Assembly: GCA_037179515.1 (NCBI GenBank)
Contig: JAXCGZ010007560.1
Span: 1 to 64,000, forward strand
Source: Halocaridina rubra
Taxonomy: Eukaryota > Arthropoda > Malacostraca > Decapoda > Atyidae
Length of the DNA: 64,000 nucleotides
Direction: 5' to 3'
How positions within the stretch are numbered: position 1 is the stretch's first letter; the number at the start of each line of letters is the position of its first letter. Under the pieces are notes generated by a model. That model had not been told where the DNA came from, did no database searches, and saw nothing but the letters and a program-made list of their open reading frames with translations. Shown here in pieces: positions 51,506 through 63,999 of the stretch. The position numbers and the translations under genes were made by a program.

Positions 51506-53554
51506 GAAGATAAGGAAAATTTTCATTTCAGAGTTCTTCCAGACAGAGGGGAGATAAAGAAGATAATGACAGAAGATCAGGGGATGGGGCCTCATTAAGA
51601 TTGTTATACACAGGCTGGAAAAGGTATAGGAGGAGAAAAAACATAAATGCCTGGCAAACCTACAAAAGAGCAAGAAATGACTACCTAAGTAAAAGGAGAG
51701 AGGCAGAGAGAGACTATGAGAGGGACATCACCAGGAGGGCTAAAGAAAATCCAAAGCTTTTCCACAGCTTTATCAGAGGAAAACTGAAGGTAAAAGAACA
51801 GGTTTTAAGGCTGAAGAGAGCGGATGGAAGCATCACTGAGACAGATGAAGAGATCTGCAAAGAATTGAACAAGGAGTTTCAGTCAGTATTTACAGTAGAA
51901 AATACCCCACCCCCTCAGATTGCAGTGATAGAAGCTCAAGGGCCAGTATTAGAGAACATCAACCTTACAGCCACAGAGGTATGCAAAGCGCTGATGGATT
52001 TAGATGTTCATAAAGCTACAGGTCCCGATGACATATCCCCTCATGTGCTTAAAAAATGCGCAAACTCAATATCAGTGGCACTAAGTATCATATTTAAGGA
52101 GTCACTGGAGTCGGGTGAGATTCCAAGATGCTGGAAACAAGCAAATGTGATACCTATCTTCAAAAAGGGAAGGAGGGATACGGCTCTGAACTATAGACCA
52201 GTTTCCTTGACCAGCATAGTTTGCAAAGTTATGGAGAAACTACTAAGGAAACATATCTCTCTTCACTTGGAATCCTTCAACTTTTTGTCAGTGAGGCAAC
52301 ATGGCTTCAGAGAAGGTAGATCAACAGTAACAAACTTATTAGAATTTTATGATGAGGTAAGCCAAATCTTACAGGAAAGAGAGGGCTGGGCAGATTGCAT
52401 ATTCCTAGACTTCCAGAAAGCGTTTGACACTGTTCCACATGGGAGACTTATTAGGAAGCTGCAATCAATGGCTAGAATAGGTGGAAATGTTTTGGAATGG
52501 ATAAAAACTTACTTAGAAGGAAGGGAACAGAGGGTTAGAGTAAGACACTCAGTGTCTGAATGGAGAAGAGTTAGTAGTGGAGTTCCACAGGGTTCAGTTT
52601 TAGGGCCACTTTTGTTCCTTGTATATGTAAATGACCTACCAGAGTCTGTAAATTCATTCATGAATATGTTTGCAGATGATGCAAAGATTGTGAAGAAAGT
52701 AAAAAACGAGAACAATGGTAGAGAACTTCAGGAGGATCTAAATAATCTGCATGAGTGGTCAGAAAAGTGGCTAATGAAATTCAATACTTCAAAATGTAAG
52801 GTAATGAGAATGGGTACAAGTGCAAGAAGGCCCAAGCTTGACTACTCGGTGGCTGGAGTACAACTTCAAGAGACAGAAAATGAGAGAGATCTAGGAGTAA
52901 ACATACTGGCAGATTTGTCTCCAGAAATACATATAAATGGCATAGTAAGGGCAGCATATGCATTCTTATCAAATGTAAGGGTAGCCTTCAGGGACATGGA
53001 CAAGGAAATGTTCAGAAATATTTATGTAACCTATGTGAGGCCAAAACTCGAATATGCAGCCCCCTTTTGGAATCCGCACTTGAAAAAGCACATAGCTAAG
53101 CTTGAAAAAGTTCAAAGACATGCCACGGAACTGGTGCCAGAAATACGCAATCCCAGTTATGATGAGAGGCTGGGGGAATTAGACTTACCATCACTCGAAG
53201 CTAGAAGAGTGAGGGGGGATATGGTGACAGTCTTTAAATTCCCTCATGATTATGATAGAGTGGATAGGGATCGATATTTTGATATGGCTGGCTCTAGAAC
53301 TAGAGGTCATAGTTTGAAGCTTCGTAAGAAAACTTCTTCGCAGGATGTAAGGAAATACTTTTTCAGTGTAAGAGTAGTTGATAATTGGAATTCGCTAAGC
53401 GAGGAGGTAGTTAATGCTATCTCAATCCATAGGTTTAAGGACAGGTATGATAAGTATGACTAAGTATAAAATGGAACTGATCAGGAGACGGGAAGATACG
53501 AGCTTTGGGCTCTTTCCCGTAAACACAATTAGGTAATCACAATTAGGTAATCAC
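51506..53554 (+). mobile_element. LINE A copy A10, endonuclease deleted, RT intact
   Basis: It starts acgaagataaggaaaatttt, then tcatttcagagttcttccag (the sequence just before ORF2, as in A6). At 51611 it jumps from ttgttatacaca to ggctggaaaagg, skipping the whole endonuclease. It then runs uninterrupted to the hairpin and two tail units. A11 follows directly. Confidence 0.92.
51601..53463 (+). CDS. LINE A10 reverse transcriptase ORF, open for 620 codons
   Basis: The cleanest RT frame in the window: MLYTGWKRYRRRKNINAWQT at the start (the first four residues come from the original ORF2 start), the basic linker, KATGPDDISPHVLKKC, NYRPVSLTSIVCKVMEKLL, QHGFREGRSTVTNLLEFYDE, IFLDFQKAFDTVPHGRLI (motif A), [20 protein letters not shown] (motif B), MFADDAKIVKK (motif C, both Asp), the thumb, and a C-terminal domain to KDRYDKYD at 53463. 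No stop or frameshift. The endonuclease is absent, so it could not nick its own target. Whether it is expressed cannot be judged from sequence. Confidence 0.85.
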   Translation: MLYTGWKRYRRRKNINAWQTYKRARNDYLSKRREAERDYERDITRRAKENPKLFHSFIRGKLKVKEQVLRLKRADGSITETDEEICKELNKEFQSVFTVENTPPPQIAVIEAQGPVLENINLTATEVCKALMDLDVHKATGPDDISPHVLKKCANSISVALSIIFKESLESGEIPRCWKQANVIPIFKKGRRDTALNYRPVSLTSIVCKVMEKLLRKHISLHLESFNFLSVRQHGFREGRSTVTNLLEFYDEVSQILQEREGWADCIFLDFQKAFDTVPHGRLIRKLQSMARIGGNVLEWIKTYLEGREQRVRVRHSVSEWRRVSSGVPQGSVLGPLLFLVYVNDLPESVNSFMNMFADDAKIVKKVKNENNGRELQEDLNNLHEWSEKWLMKFNTSKCKVMRMGTSARRPKLDYSVAGVQLQETENERDLGVNILADLSPEIHINGIVRAAYAFLSNVRVAFRDMDKEMFRNIYVTYVRPKLEYAAPFWNPHLKKHIAKLEKVQRHATELVPEIRNPSYDERLGELDLPSLEARRVRGDMVTVFKFPHDYDRVDRDRYFDMAGSRTRGHSLKLRKKTSSQDVRKYFFSVRVVDNWNSLSEEVVNAISIHRFKDRYDKYD

Positions 53555-53639
53555 ACAAATGCTGATGGATTAGCTGGTAAGGCAGTAGAATTAAAAGATA
53601 GGATTCACAACAGTAAGGCAGATATAGTAGCAATTACCA

Positions 53640-55482
53640 GAGACTAAGTTGAGTGAGGACATAAACAGTGTCAGTTATTCCTAAGGGCTTCAGAATATTA
53701 AGGGTTGAAAGATCTGAGAGGACTGGTGGAGGGATAGCACTGCTCATAAGTGAAAGAATTCAAGTTGAAGAAATAAACTTGGCTACAGAAAGTGAGTTCA
53801 AGGAATTTCTTGTTGCTCGCATAAATACTTTGTCAGAGTTCATTATAATAACTGTTGTATATAACCCACCAAGGAACCAGAATAGGCTAGAAGTTTATGA
53901 AGAAAGTCATATAGGTACTATTGAAGTCATAAACTCAGTTGTTAACATGGCACGGGAGAGAAAATGTAGGATTTTGATTATGGGAGATTTTAATCATAAA
54001 GAGATAGATTGGATAAATCTTGACCCACACAGTGGTGAGGACTCATTCGGGGCAAGATTCCTAGATTGCGTACAAGGGAATTTCCTACACCAACATGTAA
54101 TGGAACCAACGAGGGCCAGGGGTGGGGATGAGCCATCATCACTTGATCTAGTATTCACAGATAATGTGTTGGATATTGAAAAAATTGAGTATGAACCACC
54201 AATTGGAAAGAGTGACCACTGTGTGTTGTTGATAGAGTATATCATTGAAGATATTCTGCCTGAGAGTAGAGGCACTGAGGACATGAGGAGGAACTATCCG
54301 AAAGCAGATTACATCAAAATGAATGCGCTTTTTGCAGTTATTGACTGGAGAACCTTATTTTACAACAAATCTGTACAAGAAATGTATTACATCTTTTGTG
54401 AGAAATATGGGAAGATAGTAGATTGCGGCATATCTGTCACCAAAGTAGGTGTAATTCATGCCAGAGACAAATGGTTCGATAATGAGTGTAAAAGAGCTAA
54501 GGAGTGGAGAGACAAATGCTGGAAAAGGTATAGGAGGAGAAAAAACATAAATGCCTGGCAAGCCTACAAAGGAGCAAGAAATGACTACCTAAGTAAAGGG
54601 AGAGAGGCAGAGAGGGACTATGAGAGGGACATCACCAGGAAGGCTAAAGAAAATCCCACGCTTTTCCACTGCTTTATCAGAGGAAAACTGAAGGTAAAAG
54701 AACAGGTTTTAAGGCTAAAGAGAGCGGATGGAAGCATCACTGAGACGGATGAAGAGATCTGCAAAGAATTGAACAGGGAGTTTCAGTCAGTATTTACAGT
54801 AGAAAATACCCCACCCCCTCATATTGCAGAGATAGAAGCTCAAGGACCGGTACTAGAGAACATCAACCTTACAGCCACAGAGGTGTGCAAAGCGCTGATG
54901 GATTTAGATGTTCATAAAGCTACAGGTCCTGATGACATATCCCCTCATATACTTAAAAAGTGCGCAAACTCAATATCAGTGGCACTGGGTATCATATTTA
55001 AAAAGTCACTGGAGTCAGGGGAGATTCCAAGATGCTGGAAACAAGCAAATGTGATACCTATCTTCAAAAAGGGAAGGAGGGATATGGCTCTGAACTATAG
55101 ACCAGTTTCCTTGACCAACGTAGTTTGCAAAGTTATGGAGAAACTACTAAGGAAACATATCTCTCTTCACTTGGAATCCTTCAACTTTTTGTCAGTGAGG
55201 CAACATGGCTTCAGAGAAGGTAGATCAACAGTAACAAACTTATTAGAATTTTATGATGAGGTAAGCCGAATCTTACAGGAAAGAGAGGGCTGGGCAGATT
55301 GCATATTCCTAGACTTTCAGAAAGCATTTGACACTGTTCCACATGGGAGACTTATTAGGAAGCTGCAAGCAATGTCTAGAATAGATGGAAATGTCTTGCA
55401 ATGGATAAAAACTTACTTAGAAGGAAGGGAACAGAGGGTTAGAGTAAGACACTCAGTGTCTGAATTCAGGATTCAGTTTTAG
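53640..55482 (+). pseudogene. LINE A11 ORF2, endonuclease and RT part (about 604 aa)
   Basis: Open from 53668 ([20 protein letters not shown]); upstream, small indels near 53635 and 53670 disrupt [13 protein letters not shown]. It has [42 protein letters not shown], the basic linker, GPDDISPHILKKC, NYRPVSLTNVVCKVMEKLL and FLDFQKAFDTVPHGRLI. It ends at 55482 where a deletion fuses RHSVSEF to RIQF, removing part of motif B. Inactive. Confidence 0.9.
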
Positions 55483-56284
55483 GGCCATTTTTGTTCCTTG
55501 TATATGTAAATGATCTACCAGAGTCTGTAAATTTATTCATGAATATGTTTGCAGATGATGCAAAGATTGTGAAGAAAGTAAAAACGAGAACAATGGTAGA
55601 GAACTTCAGGAAGATCTAAATAGTCTGCATGAGTGGTCAGAAAAGTGGCTAATGAAATTCAATGCTTCAAAATGTAAGGTAATGAGAATGGGTACAAGTG
55701 CAAGAAAGCCCAAGCTTGACTGCTCGGTGGCTGGAGCACAACTTCAAGAGACAGAAAATGAGAGAGATCTAGAAGTAAACATACTGGCAGATTTGTCTCC
55801 AGAAATACATATATATGGCATAGTAAGGGCAGCATATGCATTCTTATCAAATGTAAGGGTAGCCTTCAGGCACATGGACAAGGAAATGTTCAGAAATATT
55901 TATGTAACCTATGCGAGGCCAAAACTCAAATATGCAGCCTCCTTTTGGAATCCACACTTGAAAAAGCACATAGTTAAGCTTGAAAAAGTTCAAAGACATG
56001 CCACGAAACTGGTGCCAGAAATACGCAATCTCAGTTATGATGAGAGGCTGAGGGAATTAGACTTACCATCACTGGAAGCTAGAAGATTGAGGGGGGATAT
56101 GGTGACAGTCTTTAAATTCCTTCATGGTTATGATAGAGTGGATAGGGATCGATATTTTGATATGGCTGGCTCTAGAACTAGAGGTCATAGTTTGAAGCTT
56201 CGTAAGAAAACTTGTTTGCAGGATGTACAGAAATACTTTTTCAGTGTAAGAGTAGTTGATAACTGGAATTGGCTAAGCGATTAG
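55483..56284 (+). pseudogene. LINE A11 RT C-terminal part
   Basis: After the motif B damage, FADDAKI lies near 55548 but a one-base loss in an A-run (gtaaaaacgag) shifts the frame. An open frame from 55652 (MKFNASKCKVMRMGT) continues through the C-terminal domain and stops early at TAG 56282-56284 (WLSD*), some 15 residues before the family end. Confidence 0.88.
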
Positions 56285-56417
56285 GTAGTTAATGCTATCT
56301 CAATCCATAGTTTTAAGGACAGGTATGATAAGTATCAGTAAGTATAAAATGGAATCAATCAGGAGACGGGATGATACGAGCTTTGGGCTCTTTCCCGTAA
56401 ACACAATTAGGTAATCA

Positions 56418-57828
<1,411 letters not shown>

Positions 57829-57918
<90 letters not shown>
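57829..57918. repeat. (TA)n microsatellite, 90 bp
   Basis: Between the LINE B2 A-rich tail and a Tigger-derived MITE end (acaggggtccccagttaaag). Confidence 0.99.
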
Positions 57919-57921
<3 letters not shown>

Positions 57922-58090
57922 CAGGGGTCCCCAGTTAAAGTCGTTCCGAGTTAAGTCGTTTCGAGAGTACATCAGATACCAATAAATAAGCAATATATCA
58001 ATTTTTTAACATACAAATCATCCAGATCCAAACCAACCACAGTAGTAAAGATAAGCAATGCTGTAAATAGTAATTTGATTATTTTTATAT
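57919..58090 (-). mobile_element. Partial copy of the 44981-type Tigger-derived MITE
   Basis: ttacaggggtccccagttaa at the left, then accaataaataagcaatata and aaccaaccacagtagtaaag, match the minus strand of 45285-45150. The other end is missing. Confidence 0.7.
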
Positions 58091-58100
58091 ATTAGATTAA

Positions 58101-58565
58101 TGTTATAACCCCAAGGGAAAACATATGTAAAATATACATCTCATTAATAAACAGCCTAGCTTAGCAATATCCAACTCACCAAAGTACCATATGGTACTGT
58201 AAAGTAAATGGTTAGATGCCGGCGAATAGGATAGGTACAGATATACCCGGAAAAAACAAAAATAACAAATTTCTAGACACCAAGGTTAGTAAATATTAGT
58301 ACATATAAATAGGACCTATTAAACAAAGCCAGAGAAATAACTTCCCTTAAATGTAGTAAATACTTAAGACCGGGAAATCCAATAACACATCAGTAACATA
58401 AAGTTAAGCACCCGACTCCAAACATGTAAAACGAGGTTCCAAGAAATCATACTTCTTCTTCTTACAAATATTTAATATATAGGAAACGAGGTACAATATA
58501 TTATTATAGGAAAACTAAAACATTTACTGGAAAAAAATAACTTGTTTACTTTCCAAGTTACTACA
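58101..58565 (-). repeat. 3' LTR of the outer Gypsy element (far boundary tentative)
   Basis: On the minus strand the LTR starts TGTAGTAACTTGG at 58565, immediately after a polypurine tract (ggggagggg, 58566-58574). The other boundary is proposed at 58101 because the plus strand there reads TGTTATAAC, an imperfect inverted match to TGTAGTAAC. There is no second LTR in the window to confirm it. Confidence 0.5.
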
Positions 58566-58573
58566 CCCCTCCC

Positions 58574-58861
58574 CTACAAGTCAAGACGTACTGGAGCACG
58601 TGACACTCTGTTAGATCTACTTCCTACTGGAGACTTGGGTACCGGAGGTGTACTGGATTTCACCACCAATTGCTCATGACTAGGAGGAGAACTTGATACT
58701 CTCTAAGGGCTAGGTGGATCACCTCTCCAAATCTGATCTTTATGATGCTTCATCACTTGTCCTTCTTTATTAGATACCTTCTAGGTTAAAGAACCTGTTC
58801 TAGATTTAACAGTAGCGGGAGTCCACTTAGCTCCGTGAGCATAATTACATACCATGACTGG
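58574..58861 (-). pseudogene. Outer Gypsy integrase C-terminal (GPY/F-type) segment, distal half
   Basis: Minus-strand reading from 58861: MVCNYAHGAKWTPATVKSR then TGSLT and a stop, then KVSNKEGQVMKHHKDQIW, another stop in a Pro/Ser-rich stretch, and RAPVRLDL* at 58574. The pattern (basic G-x-KW-x-P-x-T, TGSLTYKV-like, MKHHKDQIW) is that of the integrase C-terminal module of Gypsy Pol. Its proximal half lies 4.3 kb away at 63191-63290, beyond the nested element. Confidence 0.82.
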
Positions 58862-59127
58862 TGTAATATATTTGGGTACTTAACTAATGATTCATTATAA
58901 GACGAGTTCTTTGGATCACTGCAGCAGTGTAAACACATGTAAATAAGTGTAAAGTAGAAGTAATGCAGCACAGCAGCAGGACAAGCAAATGCCTTCGTAG
59001 GGGCTCAACAGCAATGTATATATTTTCCGCTCTAGTCTACAGTACACCAGTAATACACAGGTGGAACTGAGCACTTGAACATCAAAATGTGCACAAATAA
59101 CATATTTAAGTAATTAGATATATTACA
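58862..59127 (-). repeat. 3' LTR of the nested Gypsy (266 bp)
   Basis: Matches 62923-63185 and the solo LTR at 9427-9694. On the minus strand it is preceded by a short G-rich tract (ggtgggg) that would serve as polypurine tract. Confidence 0.93.
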
Positions 59128-59183
59128 CCCCACCATGCCTTGTAGATATAACTCGGCAATAAAAATATAAACAGAAAACATTA

Positions 59184-61851
59184 CTAATTCACATATAAAT
59201 TCAGTCTATCTACGGGTTTACACTTTCGACATGAACGTTTCACTTTAGGTATTTGCTCTGGACTAATATTACTACTACCAGAATATGCCTCAGGACTGAA
59301 ATTTGCTTTAAATGTAGGTGTAATCCTGGGAATATCAGACATATTACTTGTACTACGACAATTAAAATTTTCAATCTTATCCAAATATTGGTAAACAGCA
59401 GTACTACTCCTGTTTACTAATTCAGACTCACTAGAGGTATTATATTCCTCATCATCAACAAAGCCTCATTATCAACAGAGTTAGGCTTGAGCTGCTTGAA
59501 CATTTGGTCAAAATGCCTATGAAGAATTATACCATTTTCGCTCCTAATCTTGCCTGAAACAGGTCCAGTACATTCTTTCACAACACCAGATAAATTTGGA
59601 GGTCCTTGCTTAAAATAATTCTTAAAATATACATAATCACCTACTTTAAACTCAGAAGGTGAATTTTTCTTAGCACCATTATAATACTTGGCCTGATTTT
59701 CTGCTTCTTAATAATATGGCTCTCCTCAACATCAGGACGTAAAAGATCAAACTTATACTTAATCCTTTGTTTCATTAAAAGTTCACAAGGAGCAACACCA
59801 GTTGTTGTATGAGGTGTAATCCTATAACAAGACAAAGACCTCAACCATTTCTCCTCAGTACATCCCTCACTTTTTTCATAGCCATCTTAAATGCTTTCAC
59901 GGCATTTTCTGATGATAAGGAGCACTTGCAACATGGCGTATTCCATTATTGCTTACAAAATCCTGAAATTCAATACCAACAAATGCAGGACCATTAACGC
60001 TGACAATAATGTCGGGCAGTCCGTGAGTAGCAAATAATTGGTGCAATTTACACACAGTCACCTTAGCAGTACAACCTTGAGTTGGTATAACTTCAAGCCA
60101 TAGTACTTCCTCACCAACATAAACTAGAATTTCAAAATTATTTTCCTGCTGTATAGAAAATCTTGATAAACAATCATCATGTGGAATTTTACATCCTAAT
60201 CTATGCACTAAGTTATAAGAGTAAGCACATAAAAATAAAGACCATTTAATTAGTCTACCTGATGTCATGCGTGGTACTGCCTTCTTTTCACTCAACAATC
60301 CTAACTATGGTTTGTGATCAGTGAAAATGGTGAAATTCCTACCTAATTAATATATGTTAAATTTGCATACAGACCATACAAATACCGGGGTTTCTTTTTC
60401 TACCTGGGCATAATTTTTCTCAGCTTTTGACAAAGTCCTAGATGCAAATTAAATAGGTTTCAAAAATCCAGTAACATCCTCTGGCTCTAAAACAGCTCTT
60501 AAACCATGTGAGCTTTCATGACATGTCAAAACCAAAGGTTTACTAGGGTCATAGTGAACTAATAAATTGTTTGATTTCAGTACTTCTTTAGCCTGTAAAA
60601 AAGCTGTATTTTCCTTATCACTCCAAATCCATTCAGTAGATTCTGATTCCAATGCATACAAGGGAGCCATAATCTTGGACACATTTGGTTGAAGTCTGTG
60701 GTAAAATTTCACCATACCACAAAATGTGTGTAATTCCTGCCTGTTCTGGGGAACTGGTATATTCGGTATAGCTGTCACCATCTCAGATGATGGCTGAATT
60801 CCTTGAGCAGATAAAGTATAACCTAGATAAGTAACTGTAGGTACAAAAATTTCACACTTCTTTCTTTTCAATTTTAAACCACACTTTTGTAATTTACTCA
60901 ATACTTTTTCAAGAATCAACAAATTTTCCTCAGCTGTGGGAGCAGTAATCTATATGTCATCTAAGTACACAGCAACGTGAGGAATACCTTTGAAAATGTT
61001 CTCCATCACTCTCTGGAAAATACCTACAGCACTATTCAAACTATACTGTCGTCTAGTAAACATATAAAGACCTTTGAGATTCCTCACTGAGTTCCAGTTC
61101 ATGGTATGCATGGCTTAAATAACATTTAGTAAAGTACTTTTCTTTTCCCAACATGGCAAAAATATTCTCAGAGGTTGGCAATGGATACTTCTTAAGTTCA
61201 GACGCAGTGTTAAAGGATTCTTTAAAATCAGTACATATCCTAACATTTTTGCAATCACTCTGCAATACATTTACCGTGGGACTGACCCATTCTGAAAAAA
61301 ATTATTGGTTTAATAATACTTAACTCTTTAAGTCTCTCCAGCTCTTCATCAACCATTGGACGTAAATGATAGGGTACTGGCCTCGCAGGCATGTGGACAC
61401 CTACAGCTCCTGTTCTCACATTAACTGAAACCTTGAAATTCTTTAAACAATCTATACCAGGGCTCAAATATCTCCCCATATTTGGCTAAAAGTTTATCTA
61501 TTTCCTCTTTCTTAGAACCATCAACTGCATTTACATTAGCACTGTTAAAATTTTATTTCCAATTTAAATTAATTTCTTGCATCCAGTTTCTACCCAATAA
61601 AGAAACTCGGTCACCTTTAATTACTACAATAGGCAACCTGGCTGTTTGTTATAATCCGAGAGCATGATGTCTGCATTTAGTAATTCTTCAGAAGACTTGC
61701 ACACCTTTCTATATGCATTTTCGCCCATACAAGGGATTGCTGCATCTGTATCAACCTCAGAATTAACCATCACATTAACAACATATTTACCATCATAAAT
61801 ACAAACAACTTCAGCTGTAGACTGATGTGGCAACTTACTAAACTCCTTCAA
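59184..61851 (-). pseudogene. Nested Gypsy Pol: protease, RT, RNase H, integrase
   Basis: Minus strand, in order. Protease at 61851-61624 with VNSEVDTDAAIPCM, where the DTGA active site is now DTDA. RT at 61479-61053: PARPVPYHLRPMVDEELERL, VRICTDFKESFN and FTKCYLSHAYHELEL, where the catalytic Asp of LDLS is replaced. The YLDD box is present near 60965-60976 but followed by a stop. RT connection and RNase H at 60922-60449 (YLGYTLSAQGIQPSSE, YDPSKPLVLTCHESSHG). Integrase at 60298-59641 lacks its HHCC zinc finger and first Asp; the second reads VSVNGPAFVGIEF instead of VSDNG. A GPY/F-like tail VGDYVYFKNYFKQGPPNLSG lies near 59640-59560. C-terminus ends at 59184. At least six frame changes. Confidence 0.88.
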
Positions 61852-62085
61852 AGCAAAAATATCATACTCATGAGCTGTAGTCTTTGTAGATACCTGAAAA
61901 TCTTCATTACTACTGAAATATTATCACATACATTTAAATTCAGACTTGAAATTGCATCCGAAATTTGAAATATATCGGATTCTACAGACTGAAATATTGG
62001 TTTGGCATTCTGAAGTTGTAGGCTAGTACTGCTAACACAATGCTGTAACCTTGGTACCCTACCATCTTTACATATAACAGCTAAA

Positions 62086-62885
62086 TGTCCCATTCTATGG
62101 CATAACCTACATTTAGCAGTCTTTAATTTACATAAATTAGCTAAATGTCCAGCAGAATTGCATCTAAAACACCTTCTTATTACACTAACATCACCCGGGA
62201 ATTATACGGCACTGAAACATCTCTCCCCTGTTGAACAGTTTGTCCTCAGAGATGAAAGTTTTTAACAGCAGCTTGCTTACCCAAATAAAACACTTTACTA
62301 TTTTTATACCTATTAACATTATGAACAGCTGTATTACCACTATCCGCTGAAAACTGTGCATTTGCAAATATAGTAGCATTAGGTTAATTTAATTCAGCCT
62401 CCTCAGCAATTTTCACAGCTTCCGAAAAACTTGATTTTAATCCTGCAGATGCTTCCAAAATTTTGTTAGCTACAACCGAGAAATTACTCCTGCAATTAGC
62501 TGGTCCAGTAACATTTGATCTAATATCTTTCCAGATTCACAGTATCGAGCAGAGTGCTTGAAACAAACATAAAAATTCTGCAAAGATTCCCCCTGCTTCC
62601 TCAGAACATGCCTGAACTTCGTCGGTTCCACTCGTGGGTTTTTCGTGCCTCCAAAATACTTTTGTAGGCTAGCGATCACCTCTACATAGGTTAACGCTGA
62701 CGAACTTTCGGCGGTGGTAAATCTTTCAGTACTTGATATTGGGTTGGAGATAAACCCATAATAAGCGTAGGTACCTTCTCTTCATTTGCTACATCCTTCA
62801 CTGTAAAATAACACTCAAATCTTTCATGAAAACTGGAAAAATCTTCCTCACTCTCACGAAAATATGGGGTCACTGGTTCAGCCAT
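62086..62885 (-). pseudogene. Nested Gypsy Gag
   Basis: It starts MAEPVTPYFRESEEDFSSFH at 62885, soon after the primer site. FSSFHERFECYFTVKDV and KRATLI-type helices follow; a one-base shift near 62690 moves to LTYVEVIASLQKYFGGTKNP and FRHVLRKQGESLQNFY (62679-62470). Two retroviral-type zinc knuckles are readable: CFRCNSAGHLANLC and CRLCHRMGHLAVIC (about 62170-62086), both CX2CX4HX4C with all ligands. Several stops between make it inactive. The Gag would form the particle and bind RNA. Confidence 0.85.
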
Positions 62886-62894
62886 CTCTTAGGT

Positions 62895-62915
62895 ACGATT
62901 ATATCTCGCCGCCAC
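62895..62915 (-). other. Putative primer-binding site of the nested Gypsy
   Basis: On the minus strand, 8 nt after the 5' LTR, the sequence tggcggcgagatataatc begins with the TGG expected from a tRNA CCA end. I do not recognise the tRNA. Confidence 0.45.
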
Positions 62916-62922
62916 TAAATTA

Positions 62923-63185
62923 TGTAATATATTTGTGTAATTAACCAATGATTCATTATAAGAAGAGTTCTTTGGATCACTGCAGCAATGAAAACACATA
63001 TAAATAAGTGTAAAGTAGAAGTAATGCAGCACAGCAGTAGGACAAGCAAACGTCTTCATAGGGGCTCAACAATGTATATATTTTCAGCTCTAGTCTACAG
63101 TGCACCAGAAATACATAGGTGGTGCTGAGCACATGAACATCAAAATACACACAAACGACATACTTAAATACCTAGATATATTACA
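62923..63185 (-). repeat. 5' LTR of the nested Gypsy (263 bp)
   Basis: Starts (plus strand) TGTAATATATTTGTG and ends AGATATATTACA. Pairs with 58862-59127. Small differences (for example gaagagttc against gacgagttc, and loss of cag near 63072) show post-insertion decay. Confidence 0.93.
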
Positions 63186-63190
63186 ACTGG

Positions 63191-63999
63191 ATCATCTGGA
63201 GATAGTTCCAATGATCTAGGAGACTTAGGGTCATGTAGTCGCTTCTGGTTCTGCTGCTGCTTTAACACTCTGTTAGATAGTTTCTCCAGATCTTAGTAAA
63301 TTAAAAACAGAATGTATTCGACGACCAAGTAATAACTCCGAAGGTGACAAATCAGTTGTAGTGTGAGGAGTTAGCCTATACTTGAATAAAAATTTGTCAA
63401 GGGTAACCCTCACTTTTTCTCCCTTAGCATGAAGCAAAATGAACTTGGAAGTACACACCATGTTTTCTGCCAGCTCATTTGTAGAGGAATGAAAAGGTGC
63501 AGAACATACATGACAAAGTCCATTCAGCTCAATAAAACTCTGAAACTCACTGCTAGTGAAGCAGCTAGCATTTTCACTTACCAGCACAACTGGTAGGTCT
63601 CATCTAGCAAAGCATGAACGCAGTACATTTATAGTAGCAGTAGAAGTTATAGTATTTGTCGGGAATATTTCTACCCACTTAGAATGTGCATCAGCGATAA
63701 TCATATAATGAGTACCATGAATTGGACCCGCATAGTCCACATGAATGCGATGCCATGGAATTGATGGCCATTCCCAAGGGTGAAGAGGGCTTTTCTTAGG
63801 AAAACTACGATTTTCTAGACAGGTAGGACAGGTCTTTACTAAAGATTCTATCTCACCATCTAACCCTGGCCACCCAAAATAGGCCCTAGCTAACTCTTTC
63901 ATTTTAGATGCACCCATGTGCTCAGCATGTAACTCCCTAAGGTAAATTTCTCTAGCTCTAACAAGGATAACAACTCTATGTCCCCATAGGATACAATCA
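63191..63999 (-). pseudogene. Outer Gypsy integrase (runs off the window)
   Basis: Minus strand from the right edge: LRELHAEHMGASKMKELARA gives the two His, and CPTCLENRSF the two Cys, of the integrase zinc finger. WHRIHVDYAGPIHGTHYMII carries the first catalytic Asp, and ADAHSKWVEIFP follows. A stop at about 63598 breaks it. VSENASCFTSSEFQSFIELN has Glu in place of the second catalytic Asp (VSDNG in active enzymes). The third-Glu region SSTNELAENMV and YRLTPHTTTDLSPSELLLGR follow. After a one-base shift near 63272 the tail (LKQQQNQKRLHDPKSPRSLE) leads to the nested insertion at 63190. The remainder of Pol is outside the window. Confidence 0.88.

Larger units (their letters stand above)
53555..56417 (+). 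mobile_element. LINE A copy A11, joined directly to the A10 tail
   Basis: It begins acaaatgctgatggattagc after two A10 tail units, exactly as A5 follows A4. It ends with the hairpin and one tail unit, then (CA)n and a second isolated aattaggtaatcac at 56455-56468. It shares many diagnostic bases with A5, so A11 and A5 descend from one copy. Confidence 0.93.
58862..63185 (-). mobile_element. Complete but decayed Gypsy element nested in another Gypsy element
   Basis: Both LTRs start TGTAATATAT and end ATATTACA. The 5-bp target duplication ACTGG is perfect (58857-58861 and 63186-63190). On the minus strand the order is 5' LTR, Gag with two zinc knuckles, protease, RT, RNase H, integrase, 3' LTR, the normal Gypsy order. 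Every domain carries inactivating changes. Its insertion splits the outer element's integrase tail. Confidence 0.95.
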
